Source of the DNA: Rhynchopus sp. YZ270_cl-10
Lineage: Eukaryota > Euglenozoa > Diplonemea > Diplonemida > Diplonemidae
NCBI GenBank assembly: GCA_964035575.1
Contig: OZ037893.1
Location: 248,001-312,000, forward strand
Direction: 5' to 3'
DNA length: 64,000 nucleotides
The notes under the pieces were generated by a model. That model did no database searches and was not told where the DNA came from. It saw only the letters and a program-made list of their open reading frames with translations. This document shows, piece after piece, positions 26,801-36,517 of the stretch (position 1 is its first letter; each line of letters starts with the position of its first letter). The position numbers and the translations under genes are program-made.

Positions 26801-28322
26801 CTGGAGTTGTGCGAGCTGCTCTCTGTGGGGGTAAAATTATTGGGAGAATTTTTTGCAAATGAGAGACATACTTGAGCAAGAGGTTCTGCTTTGCCTTGGA
26901 GTCCTCGTTGACACGCACAACGTTGACGATACGGCGTGCCTGGGAGGCGTACCGAAGGGTGTTGAGGGTTTCCTCGGAGTTGTCGTAGTGAGGGGAGACG
27001 CAGGCAACCATGGTGGTCTTGCTGTTTCCTCCGAGGGAGTGCGACAGAAGCATTGTGAGCACGGAGTCACGGTAGGGCACCTGCTTGGGGTTTGCGCGGT
27101 TGTGGCTGTTGTGCACAAGCGCGTCGATGACACGCTTGAGTGTGGTCAAGGAGAGGTTGATGTTGGTCGCCTCCACAAGACGTTCGCCCGCAGCCTTCGA
27201 CTTCTTGTTACGCTCGGACCCGGCAAGGTCGATCAGGTTGATCACAGAGTACTTTCTGTTGGTCACCGGCTTCTCAAACCGCTCCTGCGGGATCGACGTC
27301 TCCACCTGAGTGAACTTAATCTGAAAGACGGAGTGACTACGCGAGGACTCAGAGTTCATCGCAGTCTCTCCGGTGGTTCTCTGTGCGTTGCCCTCGACAA
27401 CGTCGTTGATGCACTCCTCCCAGGTCTCGGGGGTCAGTTTCGAGATGCCGTCGACGAAGGGTCCCTCAAGGGGATGCTTCCTCACACGCAGCTCGTCCTT
27501 GGCCTTGCGTCCGGGGGTGTGTGTGTAGAAGAGATCACGGACCCGCTCGTTGTAGATCTCGTATGCGCAGAGCTCTGTCTCGTACGACACGGTGATGACC
27601 TTCTTCTCTTGCACCTCACGTTTTCTCTCTTCGATGGAGAGGTACAGATCGCGGCAGAGGTGCGGGATCACTCCTGGGTAGCCTCCGAGCTCGCCGTTGT
27701 CGCAGTCGAACACACCCATCATGGTATGGGTCTTACCGGCCCCGGTCTGACCGTACGCGAAGATGCAGGTGTTGAAACCTTTCCATGCGTTGGTAAGCGC
27801 AGGAACACCCATGTGGTCGAAGACGGCGCTTTGCGAGGTGAACTCGTGGTCGTATGGCTGCTGTTCGGGGGTGATCGACCACATGCACTTATCAAAGTCG
27901 AAGATCTCTGCGGTGAGGTACTCATCGTCATCATCTCTGCGGGTCTTCTCTAGGAAGTGCACCTGACCGTTTGCACCACCGGGCATATCGATGATGGAGC
28001 GGAGCATGGCGTCTGAGTTTTCGTAGTGGATGTTCATTTCACGCTCGTTGAAGGGACGTACACGGAGGAAGACTTGGACGTTTGAGTTAGTGTCTTCGTT
28101 GTTGTCACCTCCACGAACGGAAACACGACGTTTACGTGGCGACCCATCCTTCCCTGCAGGAGAAGTCGGCGACGCACGCCCCTTCGACGCATCCGCATTC
28201 AGCCCCGGCCCAGGTGCAGGACTCTTCGGAGACCCATCAGACGCACCACGTGCAATACTCCCACGCCTCCCATCCCCCGCAACACTCCGTCTCCTCCCAC
28301 TCGCACCATCAGTCAACGGCAT
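23898..28322 (-). CDS. Kinesin-3-like motor protein (8 exons)
   Basis: 996-residue plus-end-type motor. Exons: 26872-28322, 26735-26822, 26375-26683, 26190-26308, 26043-26124, 24850-24933, 24681-24800, 23898-24635; they sum to 997 whole codons. Residues 1-80 are basic and Ser/Pro-rich. The motor domain spans ~82-480: FLRVRPFNERE, P-loop GQTGAGKT (191-198), switch I ETAMNSESSRSHS, switch II INLIDLAGSERN, and VPYRDSVLTMLL. HPLEGPFVDGISKL and YETELCAYEIYNERVRDL are typical of kinesin-3 (KIF1/Unc104). No FHA or PH domain follows; instead there is ~430 residues of charged coiled coil and a Ser-rich basic tail. Donors are GTATGT, or GTACGT, GTATTG and GTATGC. Introns are 45-66 bases except the 1,109-base intron 24934-26042, which holds a transposable element. 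The kinesin class is confident; the cargo is unknown. Confidence 0.92.
25094..25971. mobile_element. Terminal-inverted-repeat element in the kinesin intron
   Basis: Left end TAGTGTAGCCACCCTAGAGC then TATGCTGCACGCG; right end, reverse-complemented, TAGTGGAGCACACTACAGGG then CTATGCTGCATGCG. The arms are followed by GC-rich palindromes (GCGTACGCCGTGCGCAC). The interior holds the 7-bp satellite and ~560 bases without an intact frame. A relative in the opposite orientation, with an unrelated interior, is at 47622-48113. Homology between the two extends outward on one side (TTGGTTGTAT next to the TAGTG end), so the true terminus may lie near 25060. The terminal TAGTG...CACTA is inverted relative to CACTA transposons. 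Confidence 0.7.
25143..25406. repeat. (TATTACG)~37 heptamer satellite
   Basis: Perfect 7-bp tandem array of about 264 bases; each junction makes the palindrome TACGTA. It lies directly inside the left arm of the TIR element and within a kinesin intron. Open frames across it are repeat artefacts. Confidence 0.95.
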
Positions 28323-28369
28323 CCTAAAGTCCTGCCCTCAATATACCACCCCAAGAAAAGGAAGAAAAA

Positions 28370-28544
28370 AAAAGGTTATGTGTAAGTTGCGTCTGGTCTA
28401 TGATAAGACCCTTCTGTAAGGGGGGAGGGGAAGGTAGAGGAAGGGGGTGGGGGGTAACAAATGTGGTAAAAAAGGGATAGGGAAGTAAGGTTTGCTCTGT
28501 GAATGAAGAGGGGAAAAGTCGTATTGCTGCAACGTTGCAGAAGG
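28370..28544 (-). promoter_or_regulatory. Kinesin 5' flank, homologous to the LRRC49 5' flank
   Basis: Matches 2040-2205 upstream of LRRC49 (GGTTATGTGTA, GTCTGGT, GATAAGACC, AACAAATGT, GTAAGGTTTGCTCTGTGAAT, GTATTGCTGCAACGTTGCAG). Both genes therefore start beside the same sequence. It may hold a shared promoter or leader carried with the duplicated unit. TGCAACGTTGCA is a perfect palindrome. Confidence 0.5.
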
Positions 28545-28622
28545 GAGACAGGAAAAGGGAAAAGAAGTAGAAGTAGAAGAAGAAGGTGTGGGGTGAAGGG
28601 GTATGTGTCATGTGCCGCAAAG

Positions 28623-29592
28623 ACGCACAGTTAAGTGTGCCCCCGTTTCACACGTATATCCCTTCGCTGCCACGAGTGTTGGGTTGCAGTGTGTTGTTTG
28701 TCGCTGCTATTCGTGTTGGTGGTGCTGGAATGTTGTGCACCTGCACTTCACTTTATTTTCTGTCTATTTTAACAAACGGGACGCGTCTGTCTCCGTTCCG
28801 GTACGTTCAGGGGTGCTCTTTGTAAGCCAGTAGTTTGAAGGAAGGGGGTCAAAACCCCCACCTTCAAAACAAAACAAAATAATCAAAAAATCTGTGCAGA
28901 AAAAGACAAACAGACATATAAAATAGCAAATAGCAAAGCGAAACAAAAATATAACAATTTTGAAAGATGAACGGGCTTCACGTCACAGGCACATACATCT
29001 GCAACAAAATGACAAAAGTAAACGACGAAAACAAAAGTTGCAAGGCCAGTGATCCATGAACCCATTTCCCACCACACCACAACCAGGTTCCCCCTGCAAG
29101 TTCGCAGGTTGGGAGGACGGAGGCGGGTGGGAAAAAAGGCATACCAGAGGCATGTTTCAAGGAAAGGCCTTGCTGTCTATATAATAAGGGGTGTGAGGAA
29201 CACCCACTCCTTACTCACACGGGGTGTGTGCATCGGAGTGAGCGAGGAAGCTTGTGAAGAAAAGCGAAAAGAATTATAAATTAAGATTTTGATTTCAATT
29301 AAATGAGGCAGCATGAGTGGTGCGAAGCACAGTGTGCATCTGTATCTGTGCAGTACAGTACAGAGACACTCACACGCTGTGTGTTCTGTTCTGTTTGTCC
29401 ACGTAGAGTGGAAAACTCAAAAAGAAAGGTTAAGATGCAAGAGGTGCAGAGAAATTCAGTTCCAGAAAAAGGTTTACGTCAGTAAGTAGGTGCGCAAAAA
29501 AAGCAAGCAAGTAAGTAAACAAAGGAAACAAACGCGCATCGCCCTCAACACAAGTCAACGTCAACTCAAAGGGCGAAGGGTGAATTGCATAC
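28623..29592. other. Noncoding left flank of the peroxidase unit
   Basis: Conserved in all five copies, including the diverged one at 2283-3263, yet no open frame is conserved. It includes CTATATAATAAGGGG (~29177), then the nested hairpin GGGTGTGAGGAACACCC and GTGTGAGG...TACTCACAC (~29190-29222). A structured or untranslated RNA is possible but unproven. Confidence 0.35.
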
Positions 29593-30795
29593 TCACCACC
29601 CGTTCTCCTGCAGCTGCCTCCACGCAGCCACAAAGTGTGTCTCAAAGAGCGCCCTGTCGCGCGAGAAGGCACGCACAATGCTGCGCAGTCTGTCGTCCGC
29701 ACGCATCACCATGTCAATCGGAAGCATCACAGAGCGACGTCCAGGCCCACCGCGGTACTGCAGGTCTGTGCGCCCCTCCTCGGCAGTGTTCCTGCCCCAG
29801 GCTCCCCGGTCCAGGTTCGCAAAGTACTCCGTCCCGAACACAAGGTTGTTCGTCGTCCACTGTCCCTCGTTCCCGCTCACGGCCAGGTGCATCGCACCCA
29901 TGTTGTGCCCGCCCATCAGACTCACCATCTTCTCCAGGGCGTTCCGGTCAGAGTCAAGCGAGATCCCAAGCTCACCAAACTTGTCGAAGAAGTAGTCAAG
30001 CGTGTCGAGGTGCGGGAAGTTGTCGTTGTTGAAGTGCTTTGTCGGCATTCTGTCGTTGTCGTTCACACACTGTGCAGCAGGGTTCCCAAAGTCGGTGCGT
30101 CCGGCACGGAAGAACAGCGTCGGGCTCCCCATGTACTCGAGCGCCGTGTTCCCCGCCAGCGAGTACAGGTCTGCGTAGCTCACAAACGGATGTGCAGACT
30201 TCACAGCCTCCAGTGCGCGGGTCGCCACGTCCAGCCCAATGTTCTCCTCAAGCCCCAGCTCAGGGTCTGTCCGCAGGCACCCCCCGTTCCCACCTCCAAT
30301 CGGGCGGTCTGTCGAGTCAAAGTGTGCCAGCGAGTGCCACGCCAGACGCACCAGCAGCGGGCGGAACGACGGTGCCTGGCTCTCAATCACACCCACAATT
30401 GTCGACACCACTGGGAGGTACTGTGCACGCACGCCCGCCTCAATGCCCTGCCCGGGTGTCGTCCGTGCGTTCCCGAACCCACCGCCTGTCGGTGCGGGTG
30501 GGGTTGGCGGCACGGGAACGGGAACAGGACCGGGACCAGGTGGCACAGGCACAGGTGGTGCAGGTGCTGGTGTCCTGCCACGTCCCCTGCGTCCACCTCC
30601 ACCTCCACCGCCACCGCCTCCCGGAACAGGAACAGGCGGTGCTGGAACAGGTGGAACAGGCACAGATGGTGTTGGCGTTCTGCCACGTCCCCCGCGTCCA
30701 CCTCCACCTCCACCCCTACCACGACGCTGCCCCTCAACACTTGTCACGAAGCTTGTCCCGAACACGAGCAACGCCAGCATGCATACAGTGCGCAT
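29593..30795 (-). CDS. Secreted class I haem peroxidase, array copy 2
   Basis: 400-residue intronless enzyme that would use H2O2 to oxidise an unknown donor. Residues 1-~22 form a signal peptide (MRTVCMLALLVFGTSF). Residues 23-~105 are a low-complexity linker alternating Gly/Arg runs with Pro-Val-Pro repeats. Residues ~115-400 are a peroxidase domain like yeast cytochrome c peroxidase: distal Arg150, Trp153 and His154 in RLAWH; proximal His297 in MGGHNMGAMH; Trp313 matching CCP Trp191; Asp361 in MLPID matching CCP Asp235. Class I peroxidases are normally intracellular, so the leader and linker are unusual; the linker suggests a cell-wall or extracellular-matrix location. A silent GGC/GGT difference (EAGVRAQY) groups this copy with copy 4. 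The TGA is embedded in GGTGAGTATG, resembling a splice donor. Confidence 0.9.
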   Translation of the reverse strand: MRTVCMLALLVFGTSFVTSVEGQRRGRGGGGGGRGGRGRTPTPSVPVPPVPAPPVPVPGGGGGGGGGGRRGRGRTPAPAPPVPVPPGPGPVPVPVPPTPPAPTGGGFGNARTTPGQGIEAGVRAQYLPVVSTIVGVIESQAPSFRPLLVRLAWHSLAHFDSTDRPIGGGNGGCLRTDPELGLEENIGLDVATRALEAVKSAHPFVSYADLYSLAGNTALEYMGSPTLFFRAGRTDFGNPAAQCVNDNDRMPTKHFNNDNFPHLDTLDYFFDKFGELGISLDSDRNALEKMVSLMGGHNMGAMHLAVSGNEGQWTTNNLVFGTEYFANLDRGAWGRNTAEEGRTDLQYRGGPGRRSVMLPIDMVMRADDRLRSIVRAFSRDRALFETHFVAAWRQLQENGW

Positions 30796-30939
30796 TCTGA
30801 TCTGGTTTTTGTGTAGGATGTGTGCGAAAACGCCTGTGTGTGTGGTGTGGTGTTTAGTGTTTGTGGGGTTGATTTGGGTGGATGTGTTGTGCAAAGGTTC
30901 TCCAATAAACTAAACCACAATCGCACAACACCGATTGGG

Positions 30940-31240
30940 TGTTACTTTTGGTTCGAGTCACTCAACAGCTCACCCAAAGAGGGTGCCTGGGCCTTGTGAC
31001 CCCAGGTGGCGTTTTCCCCCGACCAAATTTAGTTTTTTTTTTTTTTGCAGTTTTTTTTCTGTGTTTTTTTTTGTTTTTGGAGGACAACAGTTTGTTTGAG
31101 TTTATTTTTCGGTTTGGTCGGAGGTCTGTTGGGGCACACAGACAGCACACCTTTGCCCAGGATGTGGCAGAGTCCTTTGTTGATAAGGGACACTGGCCTG
31201 ACAATACCAGCGTTGCTCTCTACTGCAGGACATACAGTAC
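30940..31240. other. Region upstream of the array peroxidase gene
   Basis: Conserved among all copies but noncoding. It includes GGTTCGAGTC (30945-30954), reminiscent of a tRNA B box, and GCACCCTCTTTGGGTGAGC on the minus strand, without a cloverleaf. A T-rich stretch lies at 31030-31075. Confidence 0.35.
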
Positions 31241-31249
31241 ATTCACAAA

Positions 31250-33210
31250 CACGGGCACAGCAACAACAGCAGCACGAAGACGGCGGTTGCAGCCAGAGGT
31301 GGAGAAAACGTTAACAGCCTCAGCCACCTTGTCGCACTCAGCAGCTCGCGGCTACAGAGGGCGAGGAGCGTCACGACAGTATCGGGACGCGACTGGTATT
31401 TGCAGCAGTAAACTACAAAACCAAACAGCAACAACAGCAGCAGGGCGGTTGCAGCGAGATGGATAGGGACAGTGGTGCTGTCCCTCGACGCAGATGCTCC
31501 GTTAGAAACACCATAGCTAGTGTGTATGCTCTAGAGCACACGCTTGTACTTGCGGCAGGACATACCGCAAAACACAAATAAGAATCGCAACAGCAGCACG
31601 AAGACGGCGGTTGCAGCTAGACGTGGAGAAGAAGGCGAACAGCCTGACCCACCTTGTTGCACTCAGCAGCTCGCGACTACAGAGGGCGAGAACAGCGTCA
31701 CGACAGCACCTGTGGAACGGTCGGAACACGATAGTTTTTTGCAGTAGCAATACTACAAAAAGCAGCAACAACAGCAGCCCAAAGACGGCGGTTGAAGAGA
31801 GAAGACTTTGCGGCAGGACATACCGCAAAACACATAAAAAAAGCACAACAGCAGCACGAAGACGGCGGTTGCAGCCAGAGGTGGAGAAAACGTTAACAGC
31901 CTCAGCCACCTTGTCGCACTCAGCAGCTCGCGGCTACAGAGGGCGAGGAGCGTCACGACAGTATCGGGACGCGACTGGTATTTGCAGCAGTAAACTACAA
32001 AACCAAACAGCAACAACAGCAGCAGGGCGGTTGCAGCGAGATGGATAGGGACAGTGGTGCTGTCCCTCGACGCAGATGCTCCGTTAGAAACACCATAGCT
32101 AGTGTGTATGCTCTAGAGCACACGCTTGTACTTGCGGCAGGACATACCGCAAAACACAAATAAGAATCGCAACAGCAGCACGAAGACGGCGGTTGCAGCT
32201 AGACGTGGAGAAGAAGGCGAACAGCCTGACCCACCTTGTTGCACTCAGCAGCTCGCGACTACAGAGGGCGAGAACAGCGTCACGACAGCACCTGTGGAAC
32301 GGTCGGAACACGATAGTTTTTTGCAGTAGCAATACTACAAAAAGCAGCAACAACAGCAGCCCAAAGACGGCGGTTGAAGAGAGAAGACTTTGCGGCAGGA
32401 CATACCGCAAAACACATAAAAAAAGCACAACAGCAGCACGAAGACGGCGGTTGCAGCGAGAAGTGGAGAAGACGGCGAACAGCCTCGACCAGCTTGTCGC
32501 ACTAGCAGCTCGAGGCTACAGAGGCCGAGAACAGCGTCACGACAGCACCGACGGCACGGTCGGGACACGGTAGTTTTTTGCAATAAAAATCAGCAACAAC
32601 AGCAGCGCGAACACAGCGGTTGAAGAGAGAAGTGGAGAAGACGGCGAACAGCCTCACCCACATTGTCGCACTAGCAGCCTCGACGAGGCCACACGTACGA
32701 GAACAGTGTCACGACAGCACCTGTGGAACGGTCGGAACACGACAGTCCTTTGTAGTAGGCATACTACCACAAAGCACACGGCAACAACAGCAGCGCGAAC
32801 ACAGCGGTTGAAGAGAGAAGTGGAGAAGACGGCGAACAGCCCCACCCACATTGTCGCACTAGCAGCCTCGACGAGGCCACACATGCGAGAACAGTGTCAC
32901 GACAGCACCTGCGGCACGGTCGGAACACGATAGTTTTTTGCAGTAGGCATACTACCACAAAGCACACGGCAACAACAGCAGCTCAAAGACAGCGGTTGGA
33001 GAGAGAAGTGGAGAAGACGGCAACCCGCCTCACCCACATTGTCGCACTCAGCAGCCTCGACGAGGCCACACATGCGAGAACAGCGTCACGACAGCACCTG
33101 CGGCACGGTCGGAACACGACAGTCCTTTGCAGTAGTAGGCATACTACCACAAAGCACACGGCAACAACAGCAGCCCAAAGACGGCGGTTGAAGAGAGAAG
33201 ACTTTGCGGC
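31250..33210. repeat. ~185-bp degenerate satellite, unit 1
   Basis: More than ten imperfect ~185-bp subunits (GAAGACGGCGGTTG, ACGTGGAGAAGAAGGCGAAC, AGCGTCACGACAGCACCTG, GCAGTAGGCATACTACCAC). Within it a 582-bp block is duplicated in tandem (31265-31846 and 31847-32428). The block ends with GCGGCAGGACATACCGC, which is itself a hairpin and recurs inside. Confidence 0.85.
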
Positions 33211-34857
33211 AGGACATACCGCAAAGACCGAGAAACTGCTACGACATACAACCGGACTTTTGGGTGTAGGTCGGCAGTTACAATCGGTTGCTGCGTGAAG
33301 CATGGCACTGCACACAACAAAGTGATTAAACGACAATGGGCAGCAAGACAGTAGTGTATCACACTGCAACCACAGCCGGCAGAACACACTCTACAGCTCG
33401 GATCATCTCAAAGCAGCAAAGTGTGTGGAGAGGTGTTCGACAACACAGCCTCATCGGGCCACGCATCGGCACCTTTTGCTTGGCATCGTTTGCTGCGTGA
33501 AGCTATCCACTTCACACAACAAAGTCATAAAAAAACGCAGCAACAAGAACGAACACGTACCTGCAGCTGCACCTTTAGGCAATGCCGCGACAGCACACCA
33601 CACTGGTGTACGGTTGCTAACATCGGGCAACGAATCCTACAGCATAGTTCATGTGTCCAGAACCGAAATTCTGTGATGTTTGTGAATGGGATGAGGGTGG
33701 TGGTGTCACGTAAAGTACGTTCAGGATGCAACAATAATTAGTAGGAGGGAGGTCTTCTTGGTAAACGGTAGTGTGTACCCGATCAGTATCCATAGGCAGA
33801 TGTAGAGACAGGAAAAGGGAAAAGAAGTAGAAGTAGAAGAAGAAGAAGGTGTGGGGTGAAGGGGTATGTGTCATGTGCCGCAAAGACGCACAGTTAAGTG
33901 TGCCCCCGTTTCACACGTATATCCCTTCGCTGCCACGAGTGTTGGGTTGCAGTGTGTTGTTTGTCGCTGCTATTCGTGTTGGTGGTGCTGGAATGTTGTG
34001 CACCTGCACTTCACTTTATTTTCTGTCTATTTTAACAAACGGGACGCGTCTGTCTCCGTTCCGGTACGTTCAGGGGTGCTCTTTGTAAGCCAGTAGTTTT
34101 GAAGGAAGGGGGTCAAAACCCCCACCTTCAAAACAAAACAAAATAATCAAAAAATCTGTGCAGAAAAAGACAAACAGACATATAAAATAGCAAATAGCAA
34201 AGCGAAACAAAAATATAACAATTTTGAAAGATGAACGGGCTTCACGTCACAGGCACATACATCTGCAACAAAATGACAAAAGTAAACGACGAAAACAAAA
34301 GTTGCAAGGCCAGTGATCCATGAACCCATTTCCCACCACACCACAACCAGGTTCCCCCTGCAAGTTCGCAGGTTGGGAGGACGGAGGCGGGTGGGAAAAA
34401 AGGCATACCAGAGGCATGTTTCAAGGAAAAGGCCTTGCTGTCTATATAATAAGGGGCGTGAGGAACACCCACTCCTTACTCACACGGGGTGCGTGTATCG
34501 GAGTGAGCGAGGAAGCTTGTGAAGAAAAGCGAAAAGAATTATAAATTAAGATTTTGATTTCAATTAAATGAGGCAGCATGAGTGGTGCGAAGCACAGTGT
34601 GCATCTGTATCTGTGCAGCACAGTACAGAGACACTCACACGCTGTGTGTTCTGTTCTGTTTGTCCACGTGGAGTGGAAAACTCAAAAAGAAAGGCTAAGA
34701 TGCAAGAGGTGCAGAGAAATTCAGTTCCAGAAAAAGGTTTACGTCAGTAAGTAGGTGCGCAAAAAAAGCAAGCAAGTAAGTAAACAAAGGAAACAAACGC
34801 GCATCGCCCTCAACACAAGTCAACGTCAACTCAAAGGGCGAAGGGTGAATTGCATAC

Positions 34858-36060
34858 TCACCACCCGTTCTCCTGCAGCTGCCTCCACGCAGCCACAAAG
34901 TGTGTCTCAAAGAGCGCCCTGTCGCGCGAGAAGGCACGCACAATGCTGCGCAGTCTGTCGTCCGCACGCATCACCATGTCAATCGGAAGCATCACAGAGC
35001 GACGTCCAGGCCCACCGCGGTACTGCAGGTCTGTGCGCCCCTCCTCGGCAGTGTTCCTGCCCCAGGCTCCCCGGTCCAGGTTCGCAAAGTACTCCGTCCC
35101 GAACACAAGGTTGTTCGTCGTCCACTGTCCCTCGTTCCCGCTCACGGCCAGGTGCATCGCACCCATGTTGTGCCCGCCCATCAGACTCACCATCTTCTCC
35201 AGGGCGTTCCGGTCAGAGTCAAGCGAGATCCCAAGCTCACCAAACTTGTCGAAGAAGTAGTCAAGCGTGTCGAGGTGCGGGAAGTTGTCGTTGTTGAAGT
35301 GCTTTGTCGGCATTCTGTCGTTGTCGTTCACACACTGTGCAGCAGGGTTCCCAAAGTCGGTGCGTCCGGCACGGAAGAACAGCGTCGGGCTCCCCATGTA
35401 CTCGAGCGCCGTGTTCCCCGCCAGCGAGTACAGGTCTGCGTAGCTCACAAACGGATGTGCAGACTTCACAGCCTCCAGTGCGCGGGTCGCCACGTCCAGC
35501 CCAATGTTCTCCTCAAGCCCCAGCTCAGGGTCTGTCCGCAGGCACCCCCCGTTCCCACCTCCAATCGGGCGGTCTGTCGAGTCAAAGTGTGCCAGCGAGT
35601 GCCACGCCAGACGCACCAGCAGCGGGCGGAACGACGGTGCCTGGCTCTCAATCACACCCACAATTGTCGACACCACTGGGAGGTACTGTGCACGCACACC
35701 CGCCTCAATGCCCTGCCCGGGTGTCGTCCGTGCGTTCCCGAACCCACCGCCTGTCGGTGCGGGTGGGGTTGGCGGCACGGGAACGGGAACAGGACCGGGA
35801 CCAGGTGGCACAGGCACAGGTGGTGCAGGTGCTGGTGTCCTGCCACGTCCCCTGCGTCCACCTCCACCTCCACCGCCACCGCCTCCCGGAACAGGAACAG
35901 GCGGTGCTGGAACAGGTGGAACAGGCACAGATGGTGTTGGCGTTCTGCCACGTCCCCCGCGTCCACCTCCACCTCCACCCCTACCACGACGCTGCCCCTC
36001 AACACTTGTCACGAAGCTTGTCCCGAACACGAGCAACGCCAGCATGCATACAGTGCGCAT
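34858..36060 (-). CDS. Secreted class I haem peroxidase, array copy 3
   Basis: Translated product appears identical to copy 2 (400 residues), with all haem-pocket residues kept. At the silent site in EAGVRAQY this copy has GGT, shared with copies 1 and 5. Its left flank has unit-specific changes (GCAGCACAGTACAG instead of GCAGTACAGTACAG; GGGGCGTGAGG instead of GGGGTGTGAGG) shared with copies 4 and 5. Confidence 0.9.
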   Translation of the reverse strand: MRTVCMLALLVFGTSFVTSVEGQRRGRGGGGGGRGGRGRTPTPSVPVPPVPAPPVPVPGGGGGGGGGGRRGRGRTPAPAPPVPVPPGPGPVPVPVPPTPPAPTGGGFGNARTTPGQGIEAGVRAQYLPVVSTIVGVIESQAPSFRPLLVRLAWHSLAHFDSTDRPIGGGNGGCLRTDPELGLEENIGLDVATRALEAVKSAHPFVSYADLYSLAGNTALEYMGSPTLFFRAGRTDFGNPAAQCVNDNDRMPTKHFNNDNFPHLDTLDYFFDKFGELGISLDSDRNALEKMVSLMGGHNMGAMHLAVSGNEGQWTTNNLVFGTEYFANLDRGAWGRNTAEEGRTDLQYRGGPGRRSVMLPIDMVMRADDRLRSIVRAFSRDRALFETHFVAAWRQLQENGW

Positions 36061-36517
36061 TCTGATCTGGTTTTTGTGTAGGATGTGTGCGAAAACGCCT
36101 GTGTGTGTGGTGTGGTGTTTAGTGTTTGTGGGGTTGATTTGGGTGGATGTGTTGTGCAAAGGTTCTCCAATAAACTAAACCACAATCGCACAACACCGAT
36201 TGGGTGTTACTTTTGGTTCGAGTCACTCAACAGCTCACCCAAAGAGGGTGCCTGGGCCTTGTGACCCCAGGTGGCGTTTTCCCCCGACCAAATTTAGTTT
36301 TTTTTTTTTTTGCAGTTTTTTTTCTGTGTTTTTTTTTGTTTTTGGAGGACAACAGTTTGTTTGAGTTTATTTTTCGGTTTGGTCGGAGGTCTGTTGGGGC
36401 ACACAGACAGCACACCTTTGCCCAGGATGTGGCAGAGTCCTTTGTTGATAAGGGACACTGGCCTGACAATACCAGCGTTGCTCTCTACTGCAGGACATAC
36501 AGTACATTCACAAACAC

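Noticed and set aside
29635-30816. Long plus-strand frames (393, 253 and 224 codons) opposite each peroxidase gene
   Set aside because: They are antisense shadows of GC-rich coding sequence; their His/Arg/Pro-rich products match no family, and the minus frame has the catalytic motifs.
30937-30970. Possible tRNA gene at GGTTCGAGTC upstream of the peroxidase
   Set aside because: No acceptor, D or anticodon arms could be folded around it.
31939-33390. Hydrophobic minus-strand frames in the satellite block
   Set aside because: They arise from the CAGCAGCAACA-rich repeat (Leu/Val/Cys runs) and change frame between subunits.
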